From positions 310,001-374,000 of the forward strand of contig JACKBQ010000002.1 in the NCBI GenBank assembly GCA_020634455.1: 64,000 bases of DNA, given 5' to 3'. This document shows positions 27,199 to 36,018 of the stretch, piece after piece. The notes under the pieces are model-generated. The model had not been told where the DNA came from. It ran no database searches and worked only from the letters and a program-made list of their open reading frames with translations. Source of the stretch: Ardenticatenaceae bacterium. GTDB lineage: Bacteria; Chloroflexota; Anaerolineae; Promineifilales; Promineifilaceae. The translations under genes and the position numbers were made by a program. Numbering within the stretch: position 1 is the stretch's first letter; every line of letters begins with the position of its first letter.

Positions 27199-27886
27199 CA
27201 ACAAACTCACTGAACTGTTAGACCAATCGGCGGCCTTGCACCGTCATCTCTGCCCCCGGCAGGTATTGGGGGTACGCATGGGGCTGCTGGCCGGTAAACT
27301 GTTAGGCTTGGAACTGCCTCAGGCAAAAAAACGGTTGCTGACCATAGTGGAAACGGACGGCTGTTTTTTTGATGGGGTCTCTGTGGCGACGAATTGTTGG
27401 GTGGGGCGGCGCACGCTGCGCGTGGTAGATTTTGGGAAGATAGCGGCAACATTTGTAGATACGCACACGGAAACGGCCGTTCGTCTCTTCCCACTCCCCA
27501 ACATTCGTGAACTGGCTCCAGCCTATGCGCCTGAAGCTCGTAACCGTTGGCTGGGGTATTTGTTGGGCTACCAAAAAATGCCAGACGATCTACTATTTGG
27601 TATCCAGCAAGTGGTCTTGACACAGCCGGTCACCCAAATCGTCAGCCGCGCCGGTGTGCGTGTGGACTGTGATGCGTGCAACGAGGAGATTATCAATGAG
27701 CGGGAAGTTGTGCGGGATGGTGTCATTTTGTGCCAATCCTGTGCTGGAAATGGGTATTATTTGTTGAGCGGGGTGGAAAACGGCCGTTGCTCTGATAGTG
27801 ATGTCCATGAAGCAGCCTCACAACCAGAAAACCTGGCCGTTCATTTACCGTATCACCGCTTTTCTCTGGATAATGTTAGTTTGTAA
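27191..27886 (+). CDS. FmdE-family protein with C-terminal zinc ribbon
   Basis: A 231-residue protein. Residues about 10-150 match FmdE: LHRHLCPRQVLGVRMGLLAG, ETDGCFFDGVSVATNCWVGR and TLRVVDFGKIAATFVD. Residues about 155-185 form a zinc ribbon, CDACNEEI with CQSCAG. FmdE was named from molybdenum formylmethanofuran dehydrogenase clusters, and members occur next to many molybdoenzymes. Its closeness to nxr genes suggests a cofactor-related role, but the function is unproven. The start overlaps the thioesterase gene by 8 bases. Confidence 0.78.
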   Translation: MNSNKLTELLDQSAALHRHLCPRQVLGVRMGLLAGKLLGLELPQAKKRLLTIVETDGCFFDGVSVATNCWVGRRTLRVVDFGKIAATFVDTHTETAVRLFPLPNIRELAPAYAPEARNRWLGYLLGYQKMPDDLLFGIQQVVLTQPVTQIVSRAGVRVDCDACNEEIINEREVVRDGVILCQSCAGNGYYLLSGVENGRCSDSDVHEAASQPENLAVHLPYHRFSLDNVSL

Positions 27887-28001
27887 GGGGGCGGCGAATG
27901 AACGAGTTTGAGCTGATATTGTGTTTACGGCCGTTTCCCAAAATCAATTTTACATCCTCAAGATAATATTTTTAAGTCACTGAGAGGTAAAGACATAAAA
28001 C

Positions 28002-29696
28002 GTGAAAAAACGATTTTTGACTATTTGCTTATTCGTTGTAGCTATTTTGTCTGCCTGTTCATCCACCGAGATGTCGCCGACGAGCGAGAGAATCGAATCA
28101 GTCAGGCCAACATCTGAGCCTGACGGAAATTCTTTACCAGAGCCAACACCTGACGTTAACGTTACGGTCACAGACGTGCCACTTCACGAGGCAAACAATC
28201 CTCAACATCTTCAATATATTTTTGACACCCCCTCTGATCCCATCACAGTAATCCCCAATCCAGACAGCCAACAGCAGGTTGAAGCAACCATCACTGTTGC
28301 CGGTGGAACGTTGAGCGCCACCGGTGCAGATGGCACAACCTACACGTTGGATATCCCTTCTGGCGCTTTGGCTGATGATACCCTGATACAGATGACCCCA
28401 CTTAGCAGCCTGGAAGGGATGCCCTTTGGCAGTCAAAACTTTGCTGTACAGCTTGAGCCAGCAGGGCTCCAATTTTATAGTCTTGCCATATTAACCATCA
28501 TCCCTTCTCAAGAACTGCCGGTTGACCAGCAGATTTTCTTTGGCTTTGCAGGAGAAGACGAGAATCTGGTGCTGGCACCGCCGATGGTAAATTCAAGCGA
28601 AATAAAGATGCAAATCTTGCATTTTAGCGGGTATGGCGTGACTCAGGGCTTTCTGGCAGATATTGAACCGGTGCGCGCGCGGCTGGGCGGCGATGCTGAG
28701 GCACGCTTGCAAAGCGCAATTGCCGAGCAGCTAACCAGGGTTCGTCAGGAACAATTATTGGGAATTGAAGATAGCACAGAAGTGGATTGGGAAGGATGGT
28801 TCCAGCAGTGGGAAGAGCAGGTCATCAAGCCACGACTTGCTGCTGCGGGAGAGAGCTGCGCTGCCAGCCAGTTAGCGATTCAGACAATTTTGAGCTATGA
28901 ACGCCAACGGGCGTTGCTGGGAATGGGCGAAGGTTCAGTTGGCTCTGAACTGTTCGCGCAGGGATTGATGGATACGGTCGCGGAGACGTGCATGAAAGAA
29001 GAATATGAACTCTGCCGCGACGACCACATCATCCATCGCATTCTACCAGCCTGGCTGGGACTAGAGCGGCAGTTTGCGCTTTTAGGCATTACCAGTGATG
29101 GGACATCGCCTAATCTGGAACAGGCAAAGAGTTATGTACAACGATGCCTGAATTTTGAATTAGAATTCCACTCAGAAGTGAATTTTGATGATGGTGGTGA
29201 TGGTGGTTTTGCTTCTACGGTCAACTCGACAATTAAGGTGCAGTTCATCCCTGAAGATTTTAGCCTGAAGGGGGAATCTGCTTTGGTGAACAGTAATTTT
29301 ACGTTCAAAGCGCCTGATTGCAGCGTATCGAGTCAACGTGGTGGTGGCACTTTTACGGTGGTTGACCTTCAGTACCTTGAAGAGGAAGGATCTCGCGATG
29401 ACTTGTCCGGCGGTATCTTGGATTTCAAGCTCGTTTATGCCCCGGGAACTACCAGTGAGAGCTTTACGCTCACATGCGGTGAGAGCACTGTAGCATCTCC
29501 CCCGACGCCCATGTGGACGGGCATGTACATCTTGACGCATGAAGGTGAAATGGGGCTAGATAACCGTGGCTTTGTTGCGCAAGAGTGGGAAATTTTGGGA
29601 GGAGAATATTTTGCCAAAAAAGAGTGGATTATTGAGCTTCCTGGTGAAGGTATTATTGAGGCTGGCACATTCAAGTTGTATCATCGGCCTCAATAA
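28002..29696 (+). CDS. Large lipoprotein of unknown function
   Basis: A 564-residue exported lipoprotein. The signal (FLTICLFVVAILSAC) ends in a lipobox LSAC with the lipidated Cys near residue 19. After a Pro/Thr/Glu spacer comes a beta-rich segment resembling ZU5-type domains (ITVAGGTLSATGADGTTYTL, then IPSGALADDTLIQMTPLSSL). A helical middle and a beta-rich end (VNSTIKVQFIPEDF) follow. It has Cys pairs (SCAAS, CMKEEYELC) that could form disulfides outside the cell. GTG start at 28002 with GAGAGG 14 bases upstream. No iterated palindrome occurs inside it. Role unknown; it sits between the FmdE gene and the NarX-like kinase. Confidence 0.7.
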   Translation: MKKRFLTICLFVVAILSACSSTEMSPTSERIESVRPTSEPDGNSLPEPTPDVNVTVTDVPLHEANNPQHLQYIFDTPSDPITVIPNPDSQQQVEATITVAGGTLSATGADGTTYTLDIPSGALADDTLIQMTPLSSLEGMPFGSQNFAVQLEPAGLQFYSLAILTIIPSQELPVDQQIFFGFAGEDENLVLAPPMVNSSEIKMQILHFSGYGVTQGFLADIEPVRARLGGDAEARLQSAIAEQLTRVRQEQLLGIEDSTEVDWEGWFQQWEEQVIKPRLAAAGESCAASQLAIQTILSYERQRALLGMGEGSVGSELFAQGLMDTVAETCMKEEYELCRDDHIIHRILPAWLGLERQFALLGITSDGTSPNLEQAKSYVQRCLNFELEFHSEVNFDDGGDGGFASTVNSTIKVQFIPEDFSLKGESALVNSNFTFKAPDCSVSSQRGGGTFTVVDLQYLEEEGSRDDLSGGILDFKLVYAPGTTSESFTLTCGESTVASPPTPMWTGMYILTHEGEMGLDNRGFVAQEWEILGGEYFAKKEWIIELPGEGIIEAGTFKLYHRPQ

Positions 29697-29769
29697 ACTA
29701 TTTCTATATTTTTTCGCATCAATGGGTGCAAACGGCCGTTTCTACCTAGCTAAATGATTTTGATGCTTT

Positions 29770-29775
29770 TATGCT
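29770..29775 (+). promoter_or_regulatory. Possible -10 element for the narX-like gene
   Basis: TATGCT, within TATGCTAA, lies 11 bases before the ATG of the kinase gene. Transcription would start only about 5 bases before the ATG, and no ribosome-binding site is visible, so the message may be nearly leaderless. The same TATGCTAA occurs at 33384-33391 before the ferredoxin operon. Confidence 0.35.
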
Positions 29776-29786
29776 AAACTATTGCC

Positions 29787-31670
29787 ATGAAAAATGGTTC
29801 GCTTCGTATGCAATTGGGTCTGGTTTTTCTCGGATTCTTATTGCTGGTTATCAGTTCAGTGGTCGTTACTTTTTGGCTGGTGCAGACCCAAAAAAATGAC
29901 GCAGCTACCATCAATCTGGCTGGGCGACAGCGTATGTTGTTACAGCAAATGACACGGCTGGCACTCACCGATCAAGATAACCCAGTAATAAAGGAAACGA
30001 TAGATCGTTTTGAGCTAACCATGATAGCGCTTTCAGAAGGGGGAGAGGTGGTAGATGGCAACGGCCGTTCCCTGACACTCCCTCCCGCGACCGATTCCGC
30101 TATTCGAACCGAGTTAGACGAAATAGCTCTCATCTGGCCCACTTTCCAAACTCAATTGATGCCGCCAATCGACAACATGCGCCTGCAAACAACGCTTGAG
30201 GCGCTGCTTCTCAAACTTGATACGGTTGTCAGCGCCTATGAAACGGTGGCTCAGACCAAAATCATTTGGCTGCGTTGGGTACAATTCATTTTCTTAGTCG
30301 CAGCGTTTGTGTTGTTGGCCTGGGGATATACTATCGTTCGCCGTCAACTGCTTCAGCCTTTAATAGCTTTAGATAGTACCGTCCAGGCATTTGGTTTAGG
30401 TAATCTGGATGTGCCTGTGCCACAGTTGCCGGGTAACGAATTGGGCAGGCTGGGGCAAACGATGGAAGTGATGCGTAAGGAGATTGCCACGCATCAAACC
30501 TCATTGGAACAGCAAGTGGCACAGCGTACGCAAGAGTTGACCACTGCTTTTGAATTTAGCCAGGAAATTGTAAGAAAACTGGAACCATCTCAACTATTGC
30601 GATCAGTGGCAGACTATACTCGAGACCTGATGCAGGGAGAAGCGGCGTCTGTGTGTGTGCTGGATAGTAACGGCCATTCGCTGGAACTGGTGGCAAACAG
30701 TGGCACAGGCGATCAGCATCTTGGTTTGCGCCAATCTGTTGCCCGTAGCATTGCTTTGCCTGTTATCCGGGAACAAAAAACAGTTATTGGGGAAGGCGGT
30801 TGTGCGAACTGCGGTTTCTTGCATCATTTCCCGCACACCTCTTGTGCGGTGGCACCGATACAAGTTGGCGGACGCATGTTGGGCGCGTTGTGTGTCGTCC
30901 GTTCACAAGAACCTTTTAAAAGCGACGAAGCGCGTGCTTTGGCTTTGTTAGCGAATGCGGCTGCTATTGCTCTGGAAAATACCCGCCTTATTGAAGCCAG
31001 TAAACAGCAAGCCGAAGAAAACGCATCATTAGCCGAACGGGAACGGCTGGCAGCCAATCTGCATGATAATTTGGCGCAAAATCTGGGCGCCATGCATTTG
31101 AGTGTCAACATGTTGGCCGATGATATTGTCACTGGCAAAGATGAATTGGCTCAACTGCGTATCATAGAGCTGCAAAGGAATCTGCAACAGGCCTATGCCC
31201 AGGTGCGTATGGCGCTCATCGGTTTACGTGAACCAGAACCAGATGAAGATGAATTTATAACGGCCGTTCACACTCTATTGACTGATTTCGAGACACAAAC
31301 CGGCCTCACCGTCCAGTTTGACAGGGATGAGAAAGAAGAGATTCGCTTAACGGCCGTTGCCCAAAAACAAGCCCTGCACATCATCCGCGAGGCGTTGACA
31401 AACATCCGCCGTCATGCACAGGCAAATCACGTTCAACTTGCTATTCTCCAGAACAAAGAGACGGTCACCTTAGACATCGTGGATGATGGCATTGGTTTCG
31501 ACCCCAACCAGATAAATAGCCCAAACCATCTGGGCTTAACCATCATGCGTACTCGTGCGGTACGCAGTCAGGGGCAGCTAACTATCCGGTCAATCCCAGA
31601 ACAAGGCACGCATATTTCGGCCACTTTCTCTATCAGGCCAGAAAAACTACTCGAGCTGGAGGTCGCCTGA
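29787..31670 (+). CDS. narX: NarX-like nitrate/nitrite sensor histidine kinase
   Basis: A 627-residue membrane kinase. TM1 is at about 8-30. The periplasmic P-box-like INLAGRQRMLLQQMTRLAL (about 39-57) is the nitrate-binding signature of NarX/NarQ and PilJ-type sensors. TM2 is at about 155-180, followed by HAMP and a GAF domain with a Cys cluster (GCANCGF...TSCAV). A HisKA_3 domain with phospho-acceptor H426 (ERLAANLHDNLAQNLG) and an ATPase domain (VDDGIGFDPNQ) follow. It should phosphorylate the NarL-like regulator, whose ATG overlaps its TGA. This supports nitrate-responsive control of the nxr genes. Its start lacks a ribosome-binding site. Confidence 0.88.
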   Translation: MKNGSLRMQLGLVFLGFLLLVISSVVVTFWLVQTQKNDAATINLAGRQRMLLQQMTRLALTDQDNPVIKETIDRFELTMIALSEGGEVVDGNGRSLTLPPATDSAIRTELDEIALIWPTFQTQLMPPIDNMRLQTTLEALLLKLDTVVSAYETVAQTKIIWLRWVQFIFLVAAFVLLAWGYTIVRRQLLQPLIALDSTVQAFGLGNLDVPVPQLPGNELGRLGQTMEVMRKEIATHQTSLEQQVAQRTQELTTAFEFSQEIVRKLEPSQLLRSVADYTRDLMQGEAASVCVLDSNGHSLELVANSGTGDQHLGLRQSVARSIALPVIREQKTVIGEGGCANCGFLHHFPHTSCAVAPIQVGGRMLGALCVVRSQEPFKSDEARALALLANAAAIALENTRLIEASKQQAEENASLAERERLAANLHDNLAQNLGAMHLSVNMLADDIVTGKDELAQLRIIELQRNLQQAYAQVRMALIGLREPEPDEDEFITAVHTLLTDFETQTGLTVQFDRDEKEEIRLTAVAQKQALHIIREALTNIRRHAQANHVQLAILQNKETVTLDIVDDGIGFDPNQINSPNHLGLTIMRTRAVRSQGQLTIRSIPEQGTHISATFSIRPEKLLELEVA

Positions 31671-32344
31671 TGTTTGCACAACCTGCCCGTATTTTGCTGG
31701 TTGATGACCATGAACTATTTCGTGAGGGATTAGCGGGACTGATTAACGTTCAATCTGATTTAACCGTTGCGGGGCAGGCTGGCGATGGGCTGGAAGCGTT
31801 AACAATGGCCCGTGATTTGCGGCCCGATTTGATTGTGATGGACATCAACATGCCCATTTGTGACGGTCTGGAAGCGACCCGCCTGATTCGAGAAACTCTG
31901 CCAGACGTGCGCATTGTCATGCTCACCGTACACGACAAGGACGAGAAGCTGTTTGCCGCCATCAAAGCCGGGGCAAATGGCTATATGCTTAAAGATACGA
32001 ATTCGGCCGATTTTTTGCAAGGCGTCCGAGGCGCATTGGGAGGCGAGGCAACCTTGCCCCCTAAACTCGCAGCCAGTCTCCTGGATGAATATGCCCGTTT
32101 GGCCGCTCAGACGACTCAATCGCTTTCTCCAGATGAAAGCCCTGACCTGACTGCTCGTGAGTTGGAAGTGTTAAATCTGATTGCTACAGGTTCATCGAAC
32201 CAAAAGATTGCTGATACACTCTCCATCAGCTTACATACGACAAAAAGCCACGTACGGAATATTTTAGGGAAAATGCAGGCAGTCAATCGGCGTCATGCCG
32301 CGCGACTGGCAGCCCAGCGTGGCTTGTTAGGTGATTTAGAGTAG
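31670..32344 (+). CDS. narL: NarL-like LuxR-family response regulator
   Basis: A 224-residue two-domain regulator. The receiver holds the acidic pair in LLVDDHELFREGL, phospho-acceptor D58 (LIVMDINMPICDG) and the conserved Lys in GYMLKDTN. The C-terminal LuxR helix-turn-helix (LTARELEVLNLIATGSSNQK, HTTKSHVRNILGKM) binds DNA as a dimer. Start ATG overlaps the kinase stop as TGATG, so the pair is translationally coupled. Likely targets are the nxr cluster and perhaps the Fe-S module downstream, but I could not identify NarL heptamer sites with confidence. Confidence 0.9.
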   Translation: MFAQPARILLVDDHELFREGLAGLINVQSDLTVAGQAGDGLEALTMARDLRPDLIVMDINMPICDGLEATRLIRETLPDVRIVMLTVHDKDEKLFAAIKAGANGYMLKDTNSADFLQGVRGALGGEATLPPKLAASLLDEYARLAAQTTQSLSPDESPDLTARELEVLNLIATGSSNQKIADTLSISLHTTKSHVRNILGKMQAVNRRHAARLAAQRGLLGDLE

Positions 32345-32373
32345 TCCAAACGGCCGTCCACTTGACCCTTTGA

Positions 32374-32416
32374 GCTTGACCGTTTTTAACATTTGAGTTT
32401 CGGTAAACGGTCAAGC
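32374..32416. repeat. Inverted repeat after narL
   Basis: Arms GCTTGACCGTTT (32374-32385) and AAACGGTCAAGC (32405-32416) pair over 12 bases with a 19-base loop. There is no T-run close by, so it may be a dispersed repeat rather than a strong terminator. Confidence 0.7.
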
Positions 32417-32428
32417 CTTGGGGTTCGT

Positions 32429-32483
32429 AGCAAATCACAGAAAGTTCTTTGAAAAACGAAGCGCGATTTCTCTGTGATTTGCT
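32429..32483. repeat. Second inverted repeat in the narL-flavodoxin gap
   Basis: Arms AGCAAATCACAGA (32429-32441) and TCTGTGATTTGCT (32471-32483) pair perfectly over 13 bases. It lies in the gap between the convergent narL and flavodoxin genes and may serve as a bidirectional transcript end. The rest of 32484-32630 shows nothing recognisable. Confidence 0.65.
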
Positions 32484-32630
32484 CAGGTAAAAACCAATTT
32501 CCCGCTCATTCTTATTCAAAATTCTTTTTGGTTTGTACAGTTTTCTGAACAGAAGTTCATTGTGAACAAACCCTTTTTATAGTCGTGTCGTTATTGGTGA
32601 CAATCGCCAGGTGGATCGTAAAGTTATTAA

Positions 32631-33176
32631 TTAACCCACTATTGGTTCCAGAAAACGAACCAGGTCAAATTCGTCTACAAGCTGCCATATCCACTCGGAT
32701 ATTCGATCCGGGGTGGCCTCGCTGTCATTCTCGTCATCCAGGGCTAGCCCCATAAACCGATCGTCTTCTACACCAGCCGAATAGCTGAATTCGTAACCGT
32801 TGGTTGATGTGTAGCCAACTAACTCTGCCCCTTGGGCGATAAACTTTCGCCCAAGGATGCCAATCGCGTCACAGAAACTTTCTGGATAGCCATACTGGTC
32901 TCCCAAGCCAAAAATTGCTATTTGCTTGCCTACAAGATGAAGCGAATCAAGCTCAAGAAAATGATTATCCCAATCATCCTGCAACTGCCCGATGTTCCAG
33001 GTAGGACAGCCGATGATCAGAAAATCATAAGTCAGCATTTTGTCCAGGGGTGTCTTGGCAACGTTGTGGATGGTTAATAAATTGGGCGCCACCAGCTCAA
33101 ATTCCTCGATTATCTGATCAACGACCAGGCGCGTGTAGTCGGTGTTGCTGCCGTAAAATAAACCAATTGGTGTCAT
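32631..33176 (-). CDS. Flavodoxin
   Basis: A 181-residue long-chain-size flavodoxin. The FMN phosphate loop is GLFYGSNTDYTRLVVDQI, the second loop is LIIGCPTWNIGQLQDDWDNH, and IAIFGLGDQYGYPESFCDAIG is the conserved ring-contact region. It is a soluble low-potential one-electron carrier, usually a ferredoxin substitute under iron limitation. It is divergent from the ferredoxin operon, and the shared 257-base gap holds the FNR-type box. Start ATG 33176 has AGGAGAGAAAA upstream. Confidence 0.9.
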   Translation of the reverse strand: MTPIGLFYGSNTDYTRLVVDQIIEEFELVAPNLLTIHNVAKTPLDKMLTYDFLIIGCPTWNIGQLQDDWDNHFLELDSLHLVGKQIAIFGLGDQYGYPESFCDAIGILGRKFIAQGAELVGYTSTNGYEFSYSAGVEDDRFMGLALDDENDSEATPDRISEWIWQLVDEFDLVRFLEPIVG

Positions 33177-33347
33177 TTTTCTCTCCTAAACGGGGAACTG
33201 CTTTCAGGTACATCCCCACAGCTCTTTTTTGTCAAATATGCTCCAGAGGGAAGCGTTATATTCTTACTGTAATCAATGCCCAGTTATACGTAAATGATTT
33301 AGATCAAGTTTTTTCTCCCTTTGCCTCTATTGTTTGGTTCCAGCCAC

Positions 33348-33361
33348 TTGATCTATATCAA
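33348..33361 (+). promoter_or_regulatory. FNR/CRP-family operator upstream of the ferredoxin operon
   Basis: TTGATCTATATCAA is an exact match to the FNR consensus TTGAT-N4-ATCAA. Its centre lies about 41.5 bases before the transcription start implied by the -10 element at 33384-33389, which is the class II activator position. It implies induction by low oxygen or NO through an Fnr/Dnr-type protein; no such regulator gene is in the window. Confidence 0.75.
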
Positions 33362-33383
33362 GGCCAACCAACGGTCGTTTCCT

Positions 33384-33389
33384 TATGCT
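33384..33389 (+). promoter_or_regulatory. -10 element of the ferredoxin operon
   Basis: TATGCT lies 22 bases after the FNR-type box, giving a start near 33396 and a leader of about 38 bases before ATG 33434. A -35 box is not obvious, as expected for a class II activated promoter. Confidence 0.55.
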
Positions 33390-33433
33390 AATGTCATGGT
33401 AAGAAAACCAATTTGGCTTGAAGGATAATCAAT

Positions 33434-33652
33434 ATGGTTGAGGAAATCTGGATGCCCCAAATCGACAAGGAACTTTGCACCGGCTGCAACGACTGCATTG
33501 TCACTTGTCCTACTGATGCTTTGGAGTTGGTAAGCGGTACGGCCGTTCTCACCAACCCCGCAGCCTGCAACTACTGCGCTGAATGTGAAACGATCTGCCC
33601 CGTCGAGGCGATTGCCTTGCCCTACCAGATCGTTCTGGGGTCTGACCTATGA
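33434..33652 (+). CDS. 2[4Fe-4S] ferredoxin
   Basis: A 72-residue protein with two full cluster motifs: CTGCNDCIVTCP and CNYCAECETICP. It is a soluble electron carrier of the NapF/8Fe-8S kind, first gene of the FNR-box operon. AAGGATAATCAAT precedes ATG 33434. Its TGA overlaps the ATG of the next gene by four bases. It may supply electrons or clusters to the Mrp-type machinery encoded behind it. Confidence 0.9.
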   Translation: MVEEIWMPQIDKELCTGCNDCIVTCPTDALELVSGTAVLTNPAACNYCAECETICPVEAIALPYQIVLGSDL

Positions 33653-33975
33653 CCTCGCTGCTGCAATCATTTATTACTGAAGAGATGGTCTTGGCTGCAA
33701 TCAAAGGAGTGATTGATCCAGAACTGGGCATCAACATCGTTGATTTGGGTCTCATTTACAGCGTGGAGATTAGGGAAGACGGCCGTATCCATATCACCAT
33801 AACCCTCACTACCCCCGGCTGTCCGCTTCACGCCAGCTTTGCCCAGGAGATTGAGCGCGTGCTGTGGCAAGCCATTCCCGATTTAACCGGCGTAGCTGTT
33901 GAGCTGGTTTGGAAACCAGCCTGGAGCCCAATCATGATTTCCCCCGAAGGCCGCGCCTTGCTGGGGATCGATTGA
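33649..33975 (+). CDS. MIP18/PaaD-type Fe-S assembly protein (DUF59)
   Basis: A 108-residue protein with the DUF59 core AAIKGVIDPELGINIVDLGL and the conserved Cys in TTPGCPLH. Family members (SufT, PaaD, Cia2) help deliver Fe-S clusters to target proteins. The last 20 residues (KPAWSPIMISPEGRALLGI) match the PaaD-type tail. It starts at the ATGA overlap with the ferredoxin gene and is followed by Mrp, whose own N-terminus is also DUF59-like, so the two probably act together. Confidence 0.88.
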   Translation: MTSLLQSFITEEMVLAAIKGVIDPELGINIVDLGLIYSVEIREDGRIHITITLTTPGCPLHASFAQEIERVLWQAIPDLTGVAVELVWKPAWSPIMISPEGRALLGID

Positions 33976-33991
33976 CTCTGGAGAGTAACTT

Positions 33992-35053
33992 ATGGACAGT
34001 ACAAAAGATGCTGTTTTTCGCGCCTTACGCACCGTGAATTACCCAGGTTTTACCCGCGACATCGTTTCGTTTGGACTGGTGCATGGCGTTTTGATGGAAG
34101 GAACAACTGCCCGCATCGGCCTGGTAACGGCTCATCTGCCCCAGGAAATACAGCAAGAGATTGCCGAGGAAGCAACTCGCGTGGCCTTAACTGTTCCCGG
34201 CGTGGCGGACGTGCAGCTGCAAATCGGCAAGCCGCTCCAGTCAAAGAAAGTGCGTACCGGCGTCCCCACCCCGGAAGAAATCCCCGGCATTTTGCACGTC
34301 GTGGCGGTGGCTTCTGGCAAGGGGGGCGTGGGCAAAAGCACCGTCGCCGTCAATCTGGCGGCAGCGCTGGCCAAGGGCGGGCTGCGGGTTGGCCTGCTAG
34401 ATGCCGATATTCATGGCCCCAACGTGCCGCGCATGTTGGGCTTGAAGCAGCTCCCCCCGGCCGAAAATGGCAAAATCCTGCCGGCTGAGGCATATGGGAT
34501 CAAGGTGATGTCGCTGGCATTTGCCGGAGATGCTGCCCCCGCCATCTGGCGCGGGCCGATGATCGATAAGGCAATTCAACAATTTCTGCATGATGTAACC
34601 TGGGGAGAGCTGGATATATTGGTCGTGGACCTACCGCCCGGCACCGGGGATGCCCAACTCTCATTGACCCAGCGCATCCCGGTCGATGGTGCCATTATCG
34701 TTTCTACACCGCAGCTTGTCGCCCTGGACGATGCCCGCAAGGGGATTGCCATGTTCCAGAAAGTGGGCGTTCCCATGCTGGGGCTCGTCGAGAATATGAG
34801 CCATTTCCACTGCCCGGACTGTGGCGGCGTGCATTATATCTTCGGCCAGGGTGGCGCAACCAAATTGGCGACAGAATTGAATTTGCCGCTCATGGCCGAA
34901 ATTCCTTTAGAGCCACTGGTGCGTGAAGATAGCGACAGCGGCTTGCCAGCCGTGCTGGACCCCAATTCAACAAGCAGCCGTGCTTTTCATGGCCTGGCAG
35001 AGGCAATCAGTGACCGTCTCGGCATTTGCCAGGCCATACCGGAGGTAATGTAA
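33992..35053 (+). CDS. mrp: Mrp/NBP35-family Fe-S carrier ATPase
   Basis: A 353-residue cytoplasmic ATPase. Residues 1-90 are a DUF59-like domain. Residues about 105-350 form the P-loop domain with deviant Walker A VASGKGGVGKST and the LLDADIHGPNVPRMLG switch. VDLPPGTGDAQLSL is also present. CPDCGG is the CxxC cluster-binding pair of this family. It holds and passes on [4Fe-4S] clusters. In this operon it may mature the Nxr beta subunit or repair NO-damaged clusters (inference). Its TAA overlaps the ATG of the next gene by one base. Confidence 0.92.
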   Translation: MDSTKDAVFRALRTVNYPGFTRDIVSFGLVHGVLMEGTTARIGLVTAHLPQEIQQEIAEEATRVALTVPGVADVQLQIGKPLQSKKVRTGVPTPEEIPGILHVVAVASGKGGVGKSTVAVNLAAALAKGGLRVGLLDADIHGPNVPRMLGLKQLPPAENGKILPAEAYGIKVMSLAFAGDAAPAIWRGPMIDKAIQQFLHDVTWGELDILVVDLPPGTGDAQLSLTQRIPVDGAIIVSTPQLVALDDARKGIAMFQKVGVPMLGLVENMSHFHCPDCGGVHYIFGQGGATKLATELNLPLMAEIPLEPLVREDSDSGLPAVLDPNSTSSRAFHGLAEAISDRLGICQAIPEVM

Positions 35054-36018
35054 TGAGTACCTTGCAATCCTCAATTCCTATTAACAGCTCTACCCGACTG
35101 TTGGATAAATATGTTTTGCCCAAGGTGGCCCTGACGGTGATAACCATCGCTTCTTTTATTGGCACCTGGCTGACGATGAGCACGCACGGCGCAGGCACCT
35201 GGAGCCAGGTGGGCATACGCTGGCTGCATCTGATTAGCTTTGCCACGCTAGCGGGGGGATTTATGTGGAAGGGGCTGTTTGCCCACCCGGCGCAAAAGGT
35301 GGCGCAGCAGCCCTACTTTGCCCAGTTTACGGCCGCTTCCTTTACGCGTTTTCGGCGTTTGACCCAGATTGCTTTGCCGATATTTGCGTTAACGGCCGTT
35401 TACGACCTGTTACGTTTTATAGAGTGGGGCGTGGGTTGGGTGGCCGAGGCAGAGATTTATCTCCTGGCCATGATTGTGCTGGCGGCAGGGGTTGACGCTT
35501 ACGGCAGTCGCCCCAAAAATCCTTTTGCCCAACGAAACCTGGCCCGGTTTATCCTGCTGCTGCTCATGCTGAATGCGCTGGTGCAGGCTGGATTTGACGT
35601 GAGGTTGGCGCAAGGCGGAGGCACCTGGCCTTTGCTGGTTCGCTGGCTGCATCTGGCTGCGTTTGGCCTCTGGTTGGGGGGGGCTGTGTGGAACATCTTC
35701 ATCACCGTACCGGCGGCGCGAGACATCGTCTCCCTGCCGGTTGTGGTGGCTGCCAGCCAGCAGCTGGAGCACTTTCGGGTGGCTGTGCGCCTCATCTTGC
35801 CCACCCTCATCATCACCGGCTTTGTTCAGGCGTATCGCTACGTTGGGTTTAATCTTAATGCCCTCACGGCTTCAACCTTTGGCTGGCTGATTTTGACTAA
35901 GCTGTTGTTAATCGGTGTCCTCATCGTTGTCTTTCTCACCTGCCCCATGTGGCGAGCCTGCTCGCCCATCTCTGGCATGTGCAAGATTGACGATCTGTAT
36001 GCCAAGGAGCAGAAATGA
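35053..36018 (+). CDS. CopD-like multi-pass membrane protein
   Basis: A 321-residue membrane protein with about eight helices arranged as two similar halves. Each half contains a WLHL motif (GIRWLHLISFATLAGGFMW and LVRWLHLAAFGLWLGGAVW), as in CopD/PcoD-type proteins where the His residues may bind heme or copper. The C-terminus has two Cys (TCPMWRACSPISGMC). ATG 35053 overlaps the mrp stop, and its TGA overlaps the next ATG. Probably an electron-transfer or metal-handling membrane partner of the module; exact role unknown. Confidence 0.7.
   Translation: MSTLQSSIPINSSTRLLDKYVLPKVALTVITIASFIGTWLTMSTHGAGTWSQVGIRWLHLISFATLAGGFMWKGLFAHPAQKVAQQPYFAQFTAASFTRFRRLTQIALPIFALTAVYDLLRFIEWGVGWVAEAEIYLLAMIVLAAGVDAYGSRPKNPFAQRNLARFILLLLMLNALVQAGFDVRLAQGGGTWPLLVRWLHLAAFGLWLGGAVWNIFITVPAARDIVSLPVVVAASQQLEHFRVAVRLILPTLIITGFVQAYRYVGFNLNALTASTFGWLILTKLLLIGVLIVVFLTCPMWRACSPISGMCKIDDLYAKEQK

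Noticed and set aside
33296..33312. Second FNR site (TTTAGATCAAG)
   Set aside because: Only one half-site matches; the partner half is missing.
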